Shown: positions 1-10,548, counted from the stretch's first letter. The stretch: DNA of 64,000 nt from Shewanella marinintestina (GCF_023283845.1 NZ_JAKILC010000008.1:1-64000), one strand, 5' to 3'. Numbers and translations are program-made. Notes: generated by a model from the sequence alone, not told the origin.

Positions 1-103
1 TCCTCTAAAGAGCCGTTCGAGACTAGGACGTTGATAGGCAAGGTGTGTAAGCGTTGTGAGGCGTTGAGCTAACTTGTACTAATGACTCGTGAGGCTTAAC
101 CAT
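1..103 (+). rRNA. 23S ribosomal RNA, 3' end (partial)
   Basis: The first bases match the conserved last helix of bacterial 23S rRNA, including the stretch that ends GAGGCTTAACC at 91-101. The gene starts before the window. The exact 3' end is placed by likeness to the E. coli 23S end and may be off by a few bases. It is followed by a spacer of about 140 bases with no tRNA and then 5S, the usual bacterial order. Confidence 0.9.
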
Positions 104-242
104 ACAACCCTGATGGGTTTTGTATGAGAGACTAATGTTTCTAAAGACAAAATTAGAATGAAGCACTTAATGTAGTGTGAACTCAAAACTTAATTTCGAT
201 TACTTGCGATAGCGAGTAACAGCTTTCTAAATTTACCGAATT

Positions 243-360
243 TGTCTGGAAACCATAGAGTTGTGGCACCACCTGAATCCATTCCGAACTCAGAAGTGAA
301 ACGCAATATCGCCGATGGTAGTGTGGGGTCTCCCCATGTGAGAGTAGGTCATTTCCAGGC
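243..360 (+). rRNA. 5S ribosomal RNA
   Basis: This is a complete 5S gene of about 118 bases. It begins TGTCTGGAAACC and ends GGTCATTTCCAGGC, so the two ends pair to form helix I. The internal conserved stretch around CCGAACTCAGAAGTGAAACG (289-308) is typical of gammaproteobacterial 5S. It is followed at once by a strong terminator. Parts of its 3' end recur twice further downstream (633-649 and 1002-1021). Confidence 0.95.
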
Positions 361-376
361 TTTAAATTAAGTGAAG

Positions 377-403
377 AAGCCACCTTATTAAGGTGGCTTT
401 TTT
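377..403 (+). terminator. rRNA operon terminator
   Basis: AAGCCACCTTA pairs with TAAGGTGGCTT and is followed by a run of T. It lies 16 bases after the 5S gene and ends the rRNA operon. A second, inverted copy of its left flank and arm is found at 460-480. Confidence 0.9.
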
Positions 404-632
404 GCGTTTGGGCGTTTGTAAAATATTGAACGCTATCTTATCTGAATACAGCTACCCGTTAAGGTGGCAGCTTCACTTAAAGTAGGCATAAATGCCTACC
501 CTCTACGTCAACCCGCCGCTGAGCGGGGCCCCCGGCTTCGAAGACAAGCTTCTCCCCGTTCAAGTCAGGCTGAATACTGTGTATTCAAAGCGCCCAACTT
601 TCACCCCTATGTGTCCCCTTTGGGGATAATAA

Positions 633-649
633 AGAGTAGGTCATTTCCA
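633..649 (+). pseudogene. 5S rRNA remnant
   Basis: AGAGTAGGTCATTTCCA is identical to positions 341-357 of the intact 5S gene. A short match to the GGTCTCCCC arm may precede it (615-625). The rest of the 5S is missing, so this is a truncated copy. It sits about 60 bases before a strong terminator, as if a second 5S unit once ended here. Confidence 0.55.
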
Positions 650-711
650 AGCGCCACTTTTATTTCACTTTTGTAAAAGTGAAGACAAAACAGGATTCTG
701 GAAAGAGAAGC

Positions 712-744
712 AAGAAAGCCCGCTACCTTGTAGCGGGCTTTCTT
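712..744 (+). terminator. Strong perfect hairpin, second rrn-type terminator
   Basis: A 15-base-pair perfect stem, AAGAAAGCCCGCTAC and its complement, closes a 3-base loop, and the right arm ends in TTTCTT. It resembles terminators found behind rRNA/tRNA operons and lies just after the 5S remnant. It could serve as a back-up terminator for the rRNA operon. Confidence 0.7.
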
Positions 745-1001
745 ACGGCTGCAATTTATTGAGTGCCTCAACTATTTCGACCTGTTTCAGCTTTTTCCAT
801 GTTCAAACAAGAGCCAATATTTCTATTTTAAGGGCTTAATGTTCCTCTAATCTCGACACTTCGCGGTCGAGCCGCTGCTGAACTTGGCCAGAAAGTGCAT
901 CCCTGTGCCTTGCCCCCTGCTTGTAACAAGTTAATCCGCGTTCAAGGCTTCGTATTCAAAGCACCTCACTTCGCCCCAGGTGTTTGCTGCACGAACCTAT
1001 A

Positions 1002-1021
1002 GTCATTTTCAGGCGTTAAAT
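1002..1021 (+). pseudogene. Second degraded 5S 3' end
   Basis: These 20 bases match 348-367 (the end of 5S plus its immediate flank) at 18 positions. The match includes seven bases past the gene end, which argues for a copied rrn segment and not chance likeness. It is short, so the call is tentative. Confidence 0.4.
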
Positions 1022-1382
1022 AGGAGACATGTTGTACAGCTATAGCTGAGTATCTATCCCGAACGAAACTAGAGCTTGAGTGCGCGCTATCATTACCAAT
1101 GGTTCTTGTCACTTGTTATGCAGCTCAAGAGACAGTATTGGTAATGGGGTATGATTCGAGAGGAGAATGTTCTAACCCATAGATGCTTATGGCTTTTAGG
1201 GGGAAAAGGAATAAAACAAAATAGAAAGTTACTTATGTTGAGAACAAGAGTGCCTTACAGCTCACTTTTATACGCTTTATATCTTAGCGTTAGGATGTTT
1301 GAAGTGTTGTGAATTGCTTTGCTACAGAGCTTTCTATCGCTCCTAGTTAGTCCTTAGAGTTTAATATTGACGACTAGATATA

Positions 1383-1407
1383 AAAAAGCCAGAGAAGTTC
1401 TCCGGCT
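1383..1407 (-). terminator. hemB terminator
   Basis: Read on the minus strand, AGCCGGAGAAC pairs imperfectly with TTCTCTGGCT and is followed by a run of six T. It lies 30 bases after the hemB stop codon. Confidence 0.85.
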
Positions 1408-1436
1408 ATTTCGTGTCTATATGGTGCAAGAAAAAC

Positions 1437-2471
<1,035 letters not shown>

Positions 2472-2477
2472 TTAATT

Positions 2478-4343
2478 TTATATTGGGCTGTATAGTTTAG
2501 TACGATTACGCCCTTCATTTTTGGCTTGATAAAGTGCTTTATCAGCTTGTTCTAAAAGCAAGGTTGTATGCTCTTCTGAAGTGATAATCTCGCTATTCAC
2601 ACCGATACTTACTGTTAGCGGAAAGCTTTCTTCACCCCAGACTATAGGTTGTTCACTAATTGCTTTTCTTATAGTCTCTGCGACTTGCTGAGCACCAACT
2701 TGATCAGTGTTGGGTAATATAATAGCAAACTCCTCACCACCAAAACGTGATACTAGATCAGTTGGCCGCTTTAAGTTTTGCTTTAACATTTTAGCTACAA
2801 TACGTAATGCTTGGTCGCCGGCAAGGTGCCCAAATGAATCGTTGATCGATTTAAAATGGTCCAAGTCTAGCATTAGTACTGCCATTGGAGTTTGCTGTCT
2901 ACGACTTATTCTTCCTTCTGCAATTATGCGCTTATCGAATGAGCTTCTATTTTTAACTCCGGTTAAGCTATCTATTTTTGCTTGTTCGGTTAGCTTTTGG
3001 TTTGCATCATTAAGTTCGCGTAATGCAACCTCGAGCTCTAAAGTTCGCTCTTGAACCTTTTGGCTAAGTTGTTCGCTGCTACGAGCTTCAAGACGTAGCG
3101 CTTTATCTTTATGCTCTTTTGCCTTTTTCGCTTGTTCCAAAGCTTCCTGCTGTATTTTTAGTTTAGCCAAACGTTCATCGTTATAGCGTATCGCTAATAG
3201 TGCAGCCATAAATAGTACTTCAACACTAAGGCCTAACAGGAAAGGAGTTTTTGCATGCATATCCCACTCTATTAAGTCTAAGTAAAGTGCTCCAGATAAC
3301 AGCGCACCTAGCATCATGCCTACCCAGCCTAAAGCAAATAGTTTTGCTAGCTTAAAACCTTTTAAAGCTTGAGTTGCAGACATATACATCAGCATGATAC
3401 TCGCTATCATCACTGCATAAATTGTGATTCTTAGCGCTGCTGTGTAGCTTAGGAATAGGCCGATGATAAGAATTAGTGCTGATAATGCTGCACAAATACG
3501 ACACAGCCGAAGCATCATCTGATTATGATATTTAAATAGCATCACTTTTTCTGAGAATAAAAAAGCGAACATCATTGATAAACTTAATAGTGCGGGTAAA
3601 GCGTACTGCTGAACAATAGGAAAACTTGGCCAGATAAACCTAAATGCGAGTCCGTGAAGTGTAGCGACAAAAAGCGTGATAGATAATACATAGGCAGAAA
3701 AGTAACTGTAACTATAAGAGTGCGAAGTTATCGCAATAAAGAGGCTAAAAAGGCCAATAGCAGCTAAGATCCCTAATTGAAAACCATAAAAAACTGATTG
3801 TTGCTCTGCGTTTTGATAATAGGCATCACTTGACCATAAGCTAAGAGGAATATTAGCTGCACCTGAGTTCTCTATTTTTAAATAAAAGTGATGCTCATCA
3901 CCTTGGTTACTTGTAAAAGAGTATAGAAAATTAGCACTGACAATAGCCCTTTCCGTAAAAGGTAGTAGATCCCCCAAGCGTAAAGACTCGACTTTTTCGG
4001 CGTTTTTTACGTGATATAACTCTATAAAATCTAGGTGAGGGTTAGCTAGTGATAAAATTTGCTGTCTAGGCTGTTTTGCCGTTTGCGCTATGTTGAACTT
4101 AATCCAATATGTCCTTTTACTTATACTGCTACTTTGCGTTTCAATATAAGGTTGCCAGTCAATATTTGCGGTTGCTATGGTGACTAAGTCGGCGTCAATG
4201 GGCTGTTTTGTACTATAAAGTATAGATGTTAGTTGGACTTCACCAGACATTTCTTCGGTGATGATAAACTGCTCATTTGCACTAGTAAAACTAGAAAAAA
4301 TAAAAGTAAATACCAGCAATAAGCGATGAAAGCTAAAGGCCAT
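2478..4343 (-). CDS. Membrane-bound diguanylate cyclase (7TMR-DISM type)
   Basis: Predicted to make the second messenger c-di-GMP from two GTP. In order: a signal peptide (about 1-22), a periplasmic 7TMR-DISMED2-like domain (about 30-150), seven membrane helices (about 185-390), a charged coiled coil (about 395-455), and a GGDEF domain (about 460-620). The active-site motif is GGEEF at 535-539. An RPTD at 526-529, five residues before it, is a typical inhibitory I-site (RxxD). The cyclase is therefore likely active and product-inhibited. The periplasmic domain suggests it senses a small ligand, perhaps a sugar, but this cannot be named from sequence. Its ATG overlaps the tatD stop (TAATG), so it is translated from the tatD message. 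Confidence 0.9.
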   Translation of the reverse strand: MAFSFHRLLLVFTFIFSSFTSANEQFIITEEMSGEVQLTSILYSTKQPIDADLVTIATANIDWQPYIETQSSSISKRTYWIKFNIAQTAKQPRQQILSLANPHLDFIELYHVKNAEKVESLRLGDLLPFTERAIVSANFLYSFTSNQGDEHHFYLKIENSGAANIPLSLWSSDAYYQNAEQQSVFYGFQLGILAAIGLFSLFIAITSHSYSYSYFSAYVLSITLFVATLHGLAFRFIWPSFPIVQQYALPALLSLSMMFAFLFSEKVMLFKYHNQMMLRLCRICAALSALILIIGLFLSYTAALRITIYAVMIASIMLMYMSATQALKGFKLAKLFALGWVGMMLGALLSGALYLDLIEWDMHAKTPFLLGLSVEVLFMAALLAIRYNDERLAKLKIQQEALEQAKKAKEHKDKALRLEARSSEQLSQKVQERTLELEVALRELNDANQKLTEQAKIDSLTGVKNRSSFDKRIIAEGRISRRQQTPMAVLMLDLDHFKSINDSFGHLAGDQALRIVAKMLKQNLKRPTDLVSRFGGEEFAIILPNTDQVGAQQVAETIRKAISEQPIVWGEESFPLTVSIGVNSEIITSEEHTTLLLEQADKALYQAKNEGRNRTKLYSPI

Positions 4344-5137
4344 TAATTATCTAAACCAAAAAAAGTGCGACTATTAAAATAGGTTTGACCAGCAAAAAGC
4401 TCCAGTGGCTGCTGTTTAAGATCTGCAATGTATTGTGCAATGTAGGGTAGATATTTAGGTTCATTTTTACTGGATTTTGGTTTAGGTCGCATACTTCTTG
4501 GGATGAGATAAGGGCTGTCGGTTTCTATTAAAATACGCTCATTTGGAATAAGAGGTACTATTGATGCCAGCTCTTGGCCACGACGTTCATCACATACCCA
4601 ACCTGTTACCCCAAGATATAGATCTTGTTCAATATATGCTTCTAAAGAAGCCTTATTGCCGGTAAAACAATGTAATAGTGCTGCAGGTAATTGTGGACGG
4701 TACTCTTTTAAAATTGCTAAAAAGTCTGCATGAGCATCACGTTCATGCATTAGTACTGGCATATTGAGCTCAACAGCTAACGCTAATTGATCTGCAAATA
4801 CTTGGCGTTGAATGTCTCGTGGTGAGAAATCTCGGTTATAGTCTAATCCACATTCACCAATGGCCACAACGCAAGGTGCAGTGGCAAGTTGTCTAATAGC
4901 GTTTACGCTATCTAAGTTCCACTCGCTGGCATGGTGTGGGTGAACACCAGCGGTGCTAAACAGCTGTTCAGGGAATTGCTGGCAAAGGGTCATTGCGTGC
5001 TGGCTTTCTTCTAAGTGGCTTCCAATAACAACCATAGAAGTAACGTCATGTTGTTTGGCATCGTCAACAACACGCTGTATATCTTTTTCTAGAGAGCTGC
5101 CAATAAGATTGACAGCTATATCCATATATTGCGGCAT
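4343..5137 (-). CDS. tatD: TatD family metal-dependent DNase
   Basis: A 264-residue TIM-barrel metal hydrolase. E. coli TatD is a 3'-5' exonuclease linked to repair and to quality control. Metal and active-site motifs are visible: GVHPHH, AIGECGLDYNRD, MHERDAH, LLHCFTG and IETDSPYL. The N-terminus (DIAVNLIGSS) and GWVCDERRG match TatD itself better than the YcfH and YjjV paralogues, which begin with a DxHxH motif. It is separated from tatABC only by one small exported protein, and it overlaps that gene and the following cyclase by one base each. Confidence 0.93.
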   Translation of the reverse strand: MPQYMDIAVNLIGSSLEKDIQRVVDDAKQHDVTSMVVIGSHLEESQHAMTLCQQFPEQLFSTAGVHPHHASEWNLDSVNAIRQLATAPCVVAIGECGLDYNRDFSPRDIQRQVFADQLALAVELNMPVLMHERDAHADFLAILKEYRPQLPAALLHCFTGNKASLEAYIEQDLYLGVTGWVCDERRGQELASIVPLIPNERILIETDSPYLIPRSMRPKPKSSKNEPKYLPYIAQYIADLKQQPLELFAGQTYFNSRTFFGLDN

Positions 5138-5634
5138 TACTTTAAACGCTTCACTCTTATCGTGCTATTACGCCCATCGGTACCAAGGATAAAAGAACCA
5201 AGAGCAGCTTTTTCGATATAGACGATTTGATCGTCTTTTAGCTTAAACCTTGTAGTATCTGTTTGTTTCCAGACCTGTCCGTTAGTAAAAGATATTTTAA
5301 GTATCCCTCTAGGATCTTTAGTTACAGATTTTACTTGTAGCTGAACCTTTTCAATTGTCTCTTCTGTTTTATAAACACGGCCAAAATCTTCACTAGGATC
5401 GATTTTCGTTGCTGTGACTGTTGCTGAAGCAGCGGGAACAGTAAGCGTACTAGTCTGCGGTTTACTGGTTGTTTGGGGCCCGATAGACGAGGCCAGGTTG
5501 TCAAAACAAACTAGACGTTCAAGCTTATCTTGTATTGCTGCACACTGTGAAATTTGGTTTTCTAAAGAGGCATTTGCTGTAGCAGATACGAGTAGTGACG
5601 CTGTAGCGAGTAATAGAAAATGTGGCTTGATCAT
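5137..5634 (-). CDS. Small exported protein of unknown function
   Basis: About 165 residues. I chose ATG 5634 over the upstream possible start at 5709 because it gives a clean signal peptide (MIKPHFLLLATASLLVSATA, cut after ANA) and has an AAGGAAG ribosome site in front. The mature N-terminus has the pattern CAAIQDKLERLVCFDNLA, a two-cysteine segment seen at the start of several small periplasmic proteins in proteobacteria. A proline/threonine/serine-rich linker follows. The C-terminal half reads like a small beta domain (KISFTNGQVWKQTDTTRF). It overlaps tatD by one base (TAATG). I do not know the function; it is probably periplasmic. Confidence 0.75.
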   Translation of the reverse strand: MIKPHFLLLATASLLVSATANASLENQISQCAAIQDKLERLVCFDNLASSIGPQTTSKPQTSTLTVPAASATVTATKIDPSEDFGRVYKTEETIEKVQLQVKSVTKDPRGILKISFTNGQVWKQTDTTRFKLKDDQIVYIEKAALGSFILGTDGRNSTIRVKRLK

Positions 5635-5738
5635 CAGTAACTTCCTTTTATTCTTATAAAGCAGGCTTGAGGCTGATTTTACATTGTATTGGGTCAATTG
5701 AAACCGCAAAGTTATCTAGTGTTAAATCTTATGAAAAC

Positions 5739-5785
5739 AAAAAAGGTACTACCTATGCCAATGAAGGAGCAGGTAATACCTTTTT
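5739..5785 (-). terminator. Terminator after tatC
   Basis: On the minus strand AAAAAGGTATTACC pairs with GGTAGTACCTTTTT across an 18-base loop and ends in a T run. It separates tatABC from the exported-protein/tatD group. Confidence 0.75.
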
Positions 5786-5804
5786 ATAAGATGACGATTA
5801 GACT

Positions 5805-6572
5805 TTATTGAGACTCAGACTCTTTCTGTTCTTCTCCATCTTCACTTTCATCATCTTCGTTGTCTTTACTGTAGAAACGCGCTGCAATCAAACCGCCTTC
5901 AAACAAAATAAGCATTGGGATTGCTAACATCGTTTGAGAAATAATATCCGGTGGAGTTAGTAGCATACCGATAACGAATGCACCAACCACGATATAAGGA
6001 CGCTTTGCTTTTAGGTCAGCAGGTGTTGTTACACCAGCCCAGCATAACAGTACAACTGCTACAGGGATTTCAAAAGCTAAACCAAAAGCGAAAAACAGTT
6101 TTAGAATAAAGCTTAGGTAACTACTAATGTCGGTAGCAACTTCTACTCCTTCTGGAGCAACGCTAGTAAAGAACCCAAAAACAACTGGGAACACAACATA
6201 GTAGGCAAAAGCGATACCTAGATAGAACAACAATGTACTACTGGCAAGCAGAGGCACAACCAAACGTTTTTCGTGCTTATATAGACCTGGCGCAACAAAT
6301 GACCACACTTGATAAAGCACGTAAGGTACTGCAACGAAAAATGACAGCACTAACGTCAATTTAAATGGAGCAAAAAATGGCGCTGCAACATCGGTTGCAA
6401 TCATACTGCTTGATTCAGGTAGGGCCTGCATCAAGGGCGTGGCCATGTAATGGTAGATATCGTTGGCCCAATACACCAAACAAATAAACACCAAAAGCAC
6501 GCTACCAATTGCTCGTAATAACTTAGTACGTAACTCGAGCAAATGGCTGATTAATGGCTGCTGTTGTGACAT
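5805..6572 (-). CDS. tatC: Sec-independent translocase subunit TatC
   Basis: The core receptor of the twin-arginine system, which exports folded proteins across the inner membrane; TatBC binds the signal peptide. The 255 residues contain six membrane segments. Conserved TatC landmarks are visible: [14 protein letters not shown] near the N-terminus and [12 protein letters not shown] in the first periplasmic region, including the conserved Phe and Glu. The C-terminus is a very acidic tail (residues about 235-255) facing the cytoplasm. It follows tatB by 3 bases and is ended by the hairpin at 5739-5785. Confidence 0.97.
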   Translation of the reverse strand: MSQQQPLISHLLELRTKLLRAIGSVLLVFICLVYWANDIYHYMATPLMQALPESSSMIATDVAAPFFAPFKLTLVLSFFVAVPYVLYQVWSFVAPGLYKHEKRLVVPLLASSTLLFYLGIAFAYYVVFPVVFGFFTSVAPEGVEVATDISSYLSFILKLFFAFGLAFEIPVAVVLLCWAGVTTPADLKAKRPYIVVGAFVIGMLLTPPDIISQTMLAIPMLILFEGGLIAARFYSKDNEDDESEDGEEQKESESQ

Positions 6573-6575
6573 GGA

Positions 6576-6971
6576 CTACCCGTTAGGTTTGTCTGAATTA
6601 GCACTCGTTGTCGAGCTTTTCTCTGTAGTCGAGGTTTCTTGGGCTGGAGTTTCTTTCGCCGTAGGAACGTCTTCTACTTGATAAGGACGATTAACAGATT
6701 GAGCCGCTTCTTTTAGTTGATCGATTGAATCCTGTAACTCTGGAGAAAGGTTCTTTAAACCCTGACTCTCTGCATTTTTCAAATCAGAGTGCAGTTGCTC
6801 AATCTTAAGCTCCTGCTCTAATTCGTCTTTTACCGAGTTAGCCATTTTTTTCATGGCGCGGATCCAGCTAGAAATTGAGCGCACCGCGGTTGGGAGTCTT
6901 TCAGGGCCTAGTACGACAAGGCCCAAGATCCCAATCAGCAGCAACTCCATAAAGCCGATACCGTCGAACAT
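6576..6971 (-). CDS. tatB: Sec-independent translocase subunit TatB
   Basis: Works with TatC as the signal-peptide receptor. The 131-residue protein has the TatB N-terminus ([20 protein letters not shown]) with the conserved glutamate in the membrane helix, the LGPERLP hinge, an amphipathic helix, and a long charged coiled region (about 45-90). The tail is rich in Thr, Ser, Ala and Glu. It lies 6 bases after tatA. Confidence 0.96.
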   Translation of the reverse strand: MFDGIGFMELLLIGILGLVVLGPERLPTAVRSISSWIRAMKKMANSVKDELEQELKIEQLHSDLKNAESQGLKNLSPELQDSIDQLKEAAQSVNRPYQVEDVPTAKETPAQETSTTEKSSTTSANSDKPNG

Positions 6972-6977
6972 AGTCGA

Positions 6978-7247
6978 TTACGCCTGTTCTTTGCCCTTAG
7001 ACTCAGCCTTTTTCTCGGCTGTCTCTGCAACTTTTGCAGTTTCTGTCACTTTTGCAGTGTCAGCAGCTGGTTTATCAGTTGCGTTATCTTCTAGTGCTTT
7101 CTTCTCTTCTTCAGAAGACATTGCGTTCTTGAAGCCTTTAACTGCACCACCTAAATCGCCGCCTAGTGAACGTAACTTCTTAGTTCCAAACAATAATACG
7201 ACAATTAAAGCAATAATAAGAAGTTGCCAAATACTAATGCCACCCAT
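6978..7247 (-). CDS. tatA: Sec-independent translocase subunit TatA
   Basis: Forms the variable-size pore-like assemblies of the twin-arginine system. The 89 residues show one N-terminal membrane helix ([20 protein letters not shown]), the FGTKKL hinge and an amphipathic helix ([15 protein letters not shown]), then a charged tail. It is the first tat gene and lies 60 bases after ubiB. The ATG has the ribosome site AGAGGA upstream. Confidence 0.96.
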   Translation of the reverse strand: MGGISIWQLLIIALIVVLLFGTKKLRSLGGDLGGAVKGFKNAMSSEEEKKALEDNATDKPAADTAKVTETAKVAETAEKKAESKGKEQA

Positions 7248-7307
7248 GGATGAATCCTCTTAATTAGATACTGGTTCTATTATGAACCTTTGGTTATTTA
7301 GGTCTAG

Positions 7308-8957
7308 CTAAATTTTGCGATTCTTTGGTCTTGATCGCCATCCCAGCACCCACAGAGCGATGCCTATGCCAATACTGCCATAAGAGGGCCATAGTGTAGC
7401 GTCTTGGTTTAACAAAATAGTGCCGCAGATCACTAAAACAGCCGATGTAATCAAAAGATAGTTACTTTTATGAGCTTTTTGTTGATGTTTGAGATACCGA
7501 TCTAACAAATTATTTTGATTTTTAGATAGGTTGCGGCCCATTTTAAGGTTGTCATAAATAAGTTCTGGTAGTTCAGGTAAGTGCTCCGCCCAATATGGTA
7601 ACTGTTGCTTAACTTTTGCTGCCATTGCTTTAGGCCCAACTTGCTCGGCCATCCATTTTTCTAGGAATGGCTTTGCTGTTTGCCATAAATCGAGTTGTGG
7701 ATATAACTGTCGGCCGAGGCCTTCGATATAGAGCAAGGTTTTCTCCAGTAGCACCAGTTGCGGCTGCACTACCATGTCAAATCGTCGAGCGGTTCTAAAT
7801 AGTTCCAGTAAAACATGGCCAAAAGATATTTCGTCCAGTGGCTTATTGAACATTGGTTCGCATACAACCTTTACTGCTTGCTCAAAAGCAGCAACATCGG
7901 TATCGGGTGATACCCAACCCGACTCAATATACAACTGTGCAATACGTCGATAATCGCGATTAAAGAAAGCAAGAAAGTTCTCTGCTAAATAACGTTTATC
8001 TTCATCGGTTAACGTACCCATGATGCCGCAGTCTAACCCGATATAGAAAGGATCATTAGGGTGCTCGCGGCTAACAAAAATATTACCTGGATGCATATCT
8101 GCATGGAAAAAATTGTCACGGAAAACTTGAGTGAAAAACAGTTCTACACCGCGCTCTGCTAGCAACTTGAGGTTAGTGCCTTGGGCTTCAAGCGCAACTT
8201 TATCCGAAACCGGCACGCCGTCGATACGCTCCATTACAATTAAACGTGTGAAGCAAAGATCTTCATACATGTAAGGAATATAAAGAGAATTAGAATCGAT
8301 AAAGTTATTCCGTAGCTTAATCGCGTTTAACGCTTCAAGTTTGAGATTTAACTCACCTTCAATAGTTGTTCGGTAATCTTCAATCACTTCGGCTGGACGT
8401 AGGCGATTATTAGCACCTAGTAAGCTTTCTAAAAAGTCAGCTGCCTGCGACATAAGTAAGATATCAGCATGTACTTTTTGCTCAACGTCAGGACGCAGCA
8501 CTTTTAGTACAACTGCAGCACCATTAGATTTTAATGTCGCTGTGTGCACCTGGGAAATAGATGCTGAGGCTAATGGGATATCGTCAAAGTCATTAAAATA
8601 ATCTTCAATAGGTGCGCCAAGCTCAGCTTCAATTGATGCTCGGGCGATGGCTGAGTCAAACGGGGGGACTCTGTCTTGAAGCATTGCCAGCTCTTCAGCC
8701 CACTCATCAGAGAGAAGATCCCGACGCGTCGATAGCATTTGACCAAACTTGATATAAACGGGGCCAAGTTCTTGCATTGCCAGCTTTAAACGCTCACCAC
8801 CGACCTTATCTTTATGCTTATTACGTAGCCAGAAAAAGCAACCCCTTAACAATTTGAAGTACCAAGGCGTTAACTTAGAAGGAATTAAGTCATCCAAGCC
8901 GTAATGTAATGCAGTACGAATGACGTGATAAGCGCGCCTGATACTTTTTACTGTCAT
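7308..8957 (-). CDS. ubiB: Ubiquinone biosynthesis accessory protein UbiB (ABC1/ADCK kinase-like)
   Basis: An atypical protein-kinase-like ATPase needed for ubiquinone synthesis. Visible family marks: the KxGQ motif in [16 protein letters not shown], the alanine-rich loop region before [10 protein letters not shown], the HADMHPGNI catalytic stretch and the GLDCGIMG metal-binding region. Two C-terminal membrane helices (about 498-540) anchor it. The 549-residue length is normal. It overlaps ubiJ by four bases (ATGA), a sign of coupled translation. Confidence 0.97.
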   Translation of the reverse strand: MTVKSIRRAYHVIRTALHYGLDDLIPSKLTPWYFKLLRGCFFWLRNKHKDKVGGERLKLAMQELGPVYIKFGQMLSTRRDLLSDEWAEELAMLQDRVPPFDSAIARASIEAELGAPIEDYFNDFDDIPLASASISQVHTATLKSNGAAVVLKVLRPDVEQKVHADILLMSQAADFLESLLGANNRLRPAEVIEDYRTTIEGELNLKLEALNAIKLRNNFIDSNSLYIPYMYEDLCFTRLIVMERIDGVPVSDKVALEAQGTNLKLLAERGVELFFTQVFRDNFFHADMHPGNIFVSREHPNDPFYIGLDCGIMGTLTDEDKRYLAENFLAFFNRDYRRIAQLYIESGWVSPDTDVAAFEQAVKVVCEPMFNKPLDEISFGHVLLELFRTARRFDMVVQPQLVLLEKTLLYIEGLGRQLYPQLDLWQTAKPFLEKWMAEQVGPKAMAAKVKQQLPYWAEHLPELPELIYDNLKMGRNLSKNQNNLLDRYLKHQQKAHKSNYLLITSAVLVICGTILLNQDATLWPSYGSIGIGIALWVLGWRSRPKNRKI

Positions 8958-9577
8958 GGTTTCATTTTTACCCTGTTAATAAGCTGTTCTACTTGAGCTG
9001 TTATCACATTGACGTCTTTGACTAAGTCGTCAATATTATCGCTTAAGTGTATGTATTCGAGTTTATGGGGAGCGAGTCGATACTCTTCAGTCGTTAGCTG
9101 GCCGATATGCGAACGTGTTTTGCTAAACACTGCACTTAAATCGGTTTTGGCTTGCTTTAAGCCTTGGCTAATAAAGTGCGTAGGCACATCGCCAATATAA
9201 CGTGAGAGAGGCTCAGAGAAGTCGACATCAATTTGTTGCATATAGTGGCTAAAAGTCTGTAATAGACCTAGATCACCTTCCAAGCTCAGTTTATCTTGTT
9301 TGATCAGCTCGGTTAGGTTTGCACCTTCTGTTAATTGATAAAGCGTTGTTATATCAGCGTTAATCTTAGTGGTCACTTCGCCTTCATAACGAGAGAATAC
9401 TTGGATCTCATTGGCAAATAAAAAGTAAAAAGGCCAATTGAGTTGGGAAAGCTGAATGCATAACACTTTGCCATGCAGACTACGCTGTTTGGCGTAGTCT
9501 TCTGGAGATTGTGAGATCAGTTTGTTTAAACTGATCTCTATCGCGGCGCAGGCTATTAATGGCAGGTCACGAGACAT
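8954..9577 (-). CDS. ubiJ: Ubiquinone biosynthesis accessory factor UbiJ (SCP2 domain)
   Basis: A 207-residue protein with an SCP2-like lipid-binding domain (about residues 15-120) and a helical C-terminus. With UbiK and other Ubi proteins, UbiJ holds the hydrophobic intermediates in a soluble Ubi complex. The assignment rests on the SCP2-like pattern and on its place between ubiE and ubiB, which is the normal gene order. It follows ubiE by 11 bases. Confidence 0.92.
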   Translation of the reverse strand: MSRDLPLIACAAIEISLNKLISQSPEDYAKQRSLHGKVLCIQLSQLNWPFYFLFANEIQVFSRYEGEVTTKINADITTLYQLTEGANLTELIKQDKLSLEGDLGLLQTFSHYMQQIDVDFSEPLSRYIGDVPTHFISQGLKQAKTDLSAVFSKTRSHIGQLTTEEYRLAPHKLEYIHLSDNIDDLVKDVNVITAQVEQLINRVKMKP

Positions 9578-9588
9578 AGTCAGTCCAA

Positions 9589-10344
9589 TCAGAATTTGTA
9601 ACCTTTATGAAGGGCTACGATGCCGTCAGTCATATTGGTGTAGTTGACTTGTTCAAAGCCTGCATCTTCCATCATCTGCTTTAGAGTGTCTTGATCTGGG
9701 TGCATGCGAATCGATTCAGCTAGGTATTCATAGCTGTCAGCATCTTTGGTAATTAAAGAGCCCATTTTTGGTAACACTTTAAAACTGTATAAATCGTACA
9801 CTTTACGCATGATTTCATGCTGAGGCTTAGAAAACTCAAGCACAAGTAACTTTCCGCCAGGCTTTAACACTCTCAGCATTGAAGCTATTGCAGCATCTTT
9901 ATTAGTTACATTTCGTAGACCAAAAGCGATGGTGATAATATCAAAGTGGTTGTCAGGAAAAGGCAGTGCTTCAGCGTTAGCCTGCACGTAATCTACATTG
10001 CCAACAATGCCTTTGTCTCTTAGCTTTTCACGGCCAACTTTAAGCATTGAATCGTTAATGTCGGCTAAGATCACTTGACCAGTGTCGCCAACAATACGAG
10101 AAAATTTTGCGGTTAAATCGCCAGTGCCGCCAGCTAAATCGAGTACTTTCATTCCTGGACGTGCACCCGCACTTTCGATAGTGAAGCGCTTCCACATGCG
10201 GTGGATACCGAAAGACATAACGTCATTCATAATGTCGTACTTAGCTGCGACAGAATGGAATACGCCAGCAACCATGTCGGCTTTCTTCTCTGCTTCAATT
10301 GTTTTGTAACCGAAGTGAGTGCTCTTTGGATTGTCGTCTGACAT
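9589..10344 (-). CDS. ubiE: Ubiquinone/menaquinone C-methyltransferase UbiE
   Basis: A SAM-dependent C-methyltransferase acting late in both ubiquinone and menaquinone synthesis. The 251 residues show the SAM-binding motif [12 protein letters not shown], then [10 protein letters not shown], and [16 protein letters not shown], all typical of UbiE. It is the first gene of the ubiE-ubiJ-ubiB group. The 204 bases in front (10345-10548) hold its promoter, which I could not place with confidence. Confidence 0.97.
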   Translation of the reverse strand: MSDDNPKSTHFGYKTIEAEKKADMVAGVFHSVAAKYDIMNDVMSFGIHRMWKRFTIESAGARPGMKVLDLAGGTGDLTAKFSRIVGDTGQVILADINDSMLKVGREKLRDKGIVGNVDYVQANAEALPFPDNHFDIITIAFGLRNVTNKDAAIASMLRVLKPGGKLLVLEFSKPQHEIMRKVYDLYSFKVLPKMGSLITKDADSYEYLAESIRMHPDQDTLKQMMEDAGFEQVNYTNMTDGIVALHKGYKF

Positions 10345-10548
10345 CTATGTGTTCCTATAACGTTAACGATTAAATTGTTGCGATTGTAAGCCATCAAAGA
10401 CAATTGCTGAATCTTTCATCTATCAGTCTGTGATGAAGGTTAACTATCCGTATGAGGATAATAAAAAAATGCGTGATGGCGCAGTCTATCGCAAAATTGA
10501 CAGCGCATTACACCACACTATTTACCAATGTTGAATAGTTATTACATG

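Larger units (their letters stand above)
404..1382. other. Long non-coding stretch with rRNA-operon debris
   Basis: About 1 kb without a convincing protein gene. It contains an inverted copy of the terminator flank (460-480), a 17-base exact copy of the 5S 3' region (633-649), a strong perfect hairpin (712-744), and a second degraded 5S end (1002-1021). Both 5S-like fragments are preceded at similar distance by GTATTCAAAGC (581-591 and 952-962). A 10-base inverted repeat lies at 1091-1100 and 1137-1146. The rest, 1147-1382, shows nothing I can name. The only open frame (464-676, 70 codons) runs through this debris and has no recognisable product. Confidence 0.6.

Noticed and set aside
464..676. 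A 70-codon open frame in the stretch after the rRNA operon
   Set aside because: It runs through degraded 5S sequence, has no ribosome site or protein family, and its composition is that of the debris.
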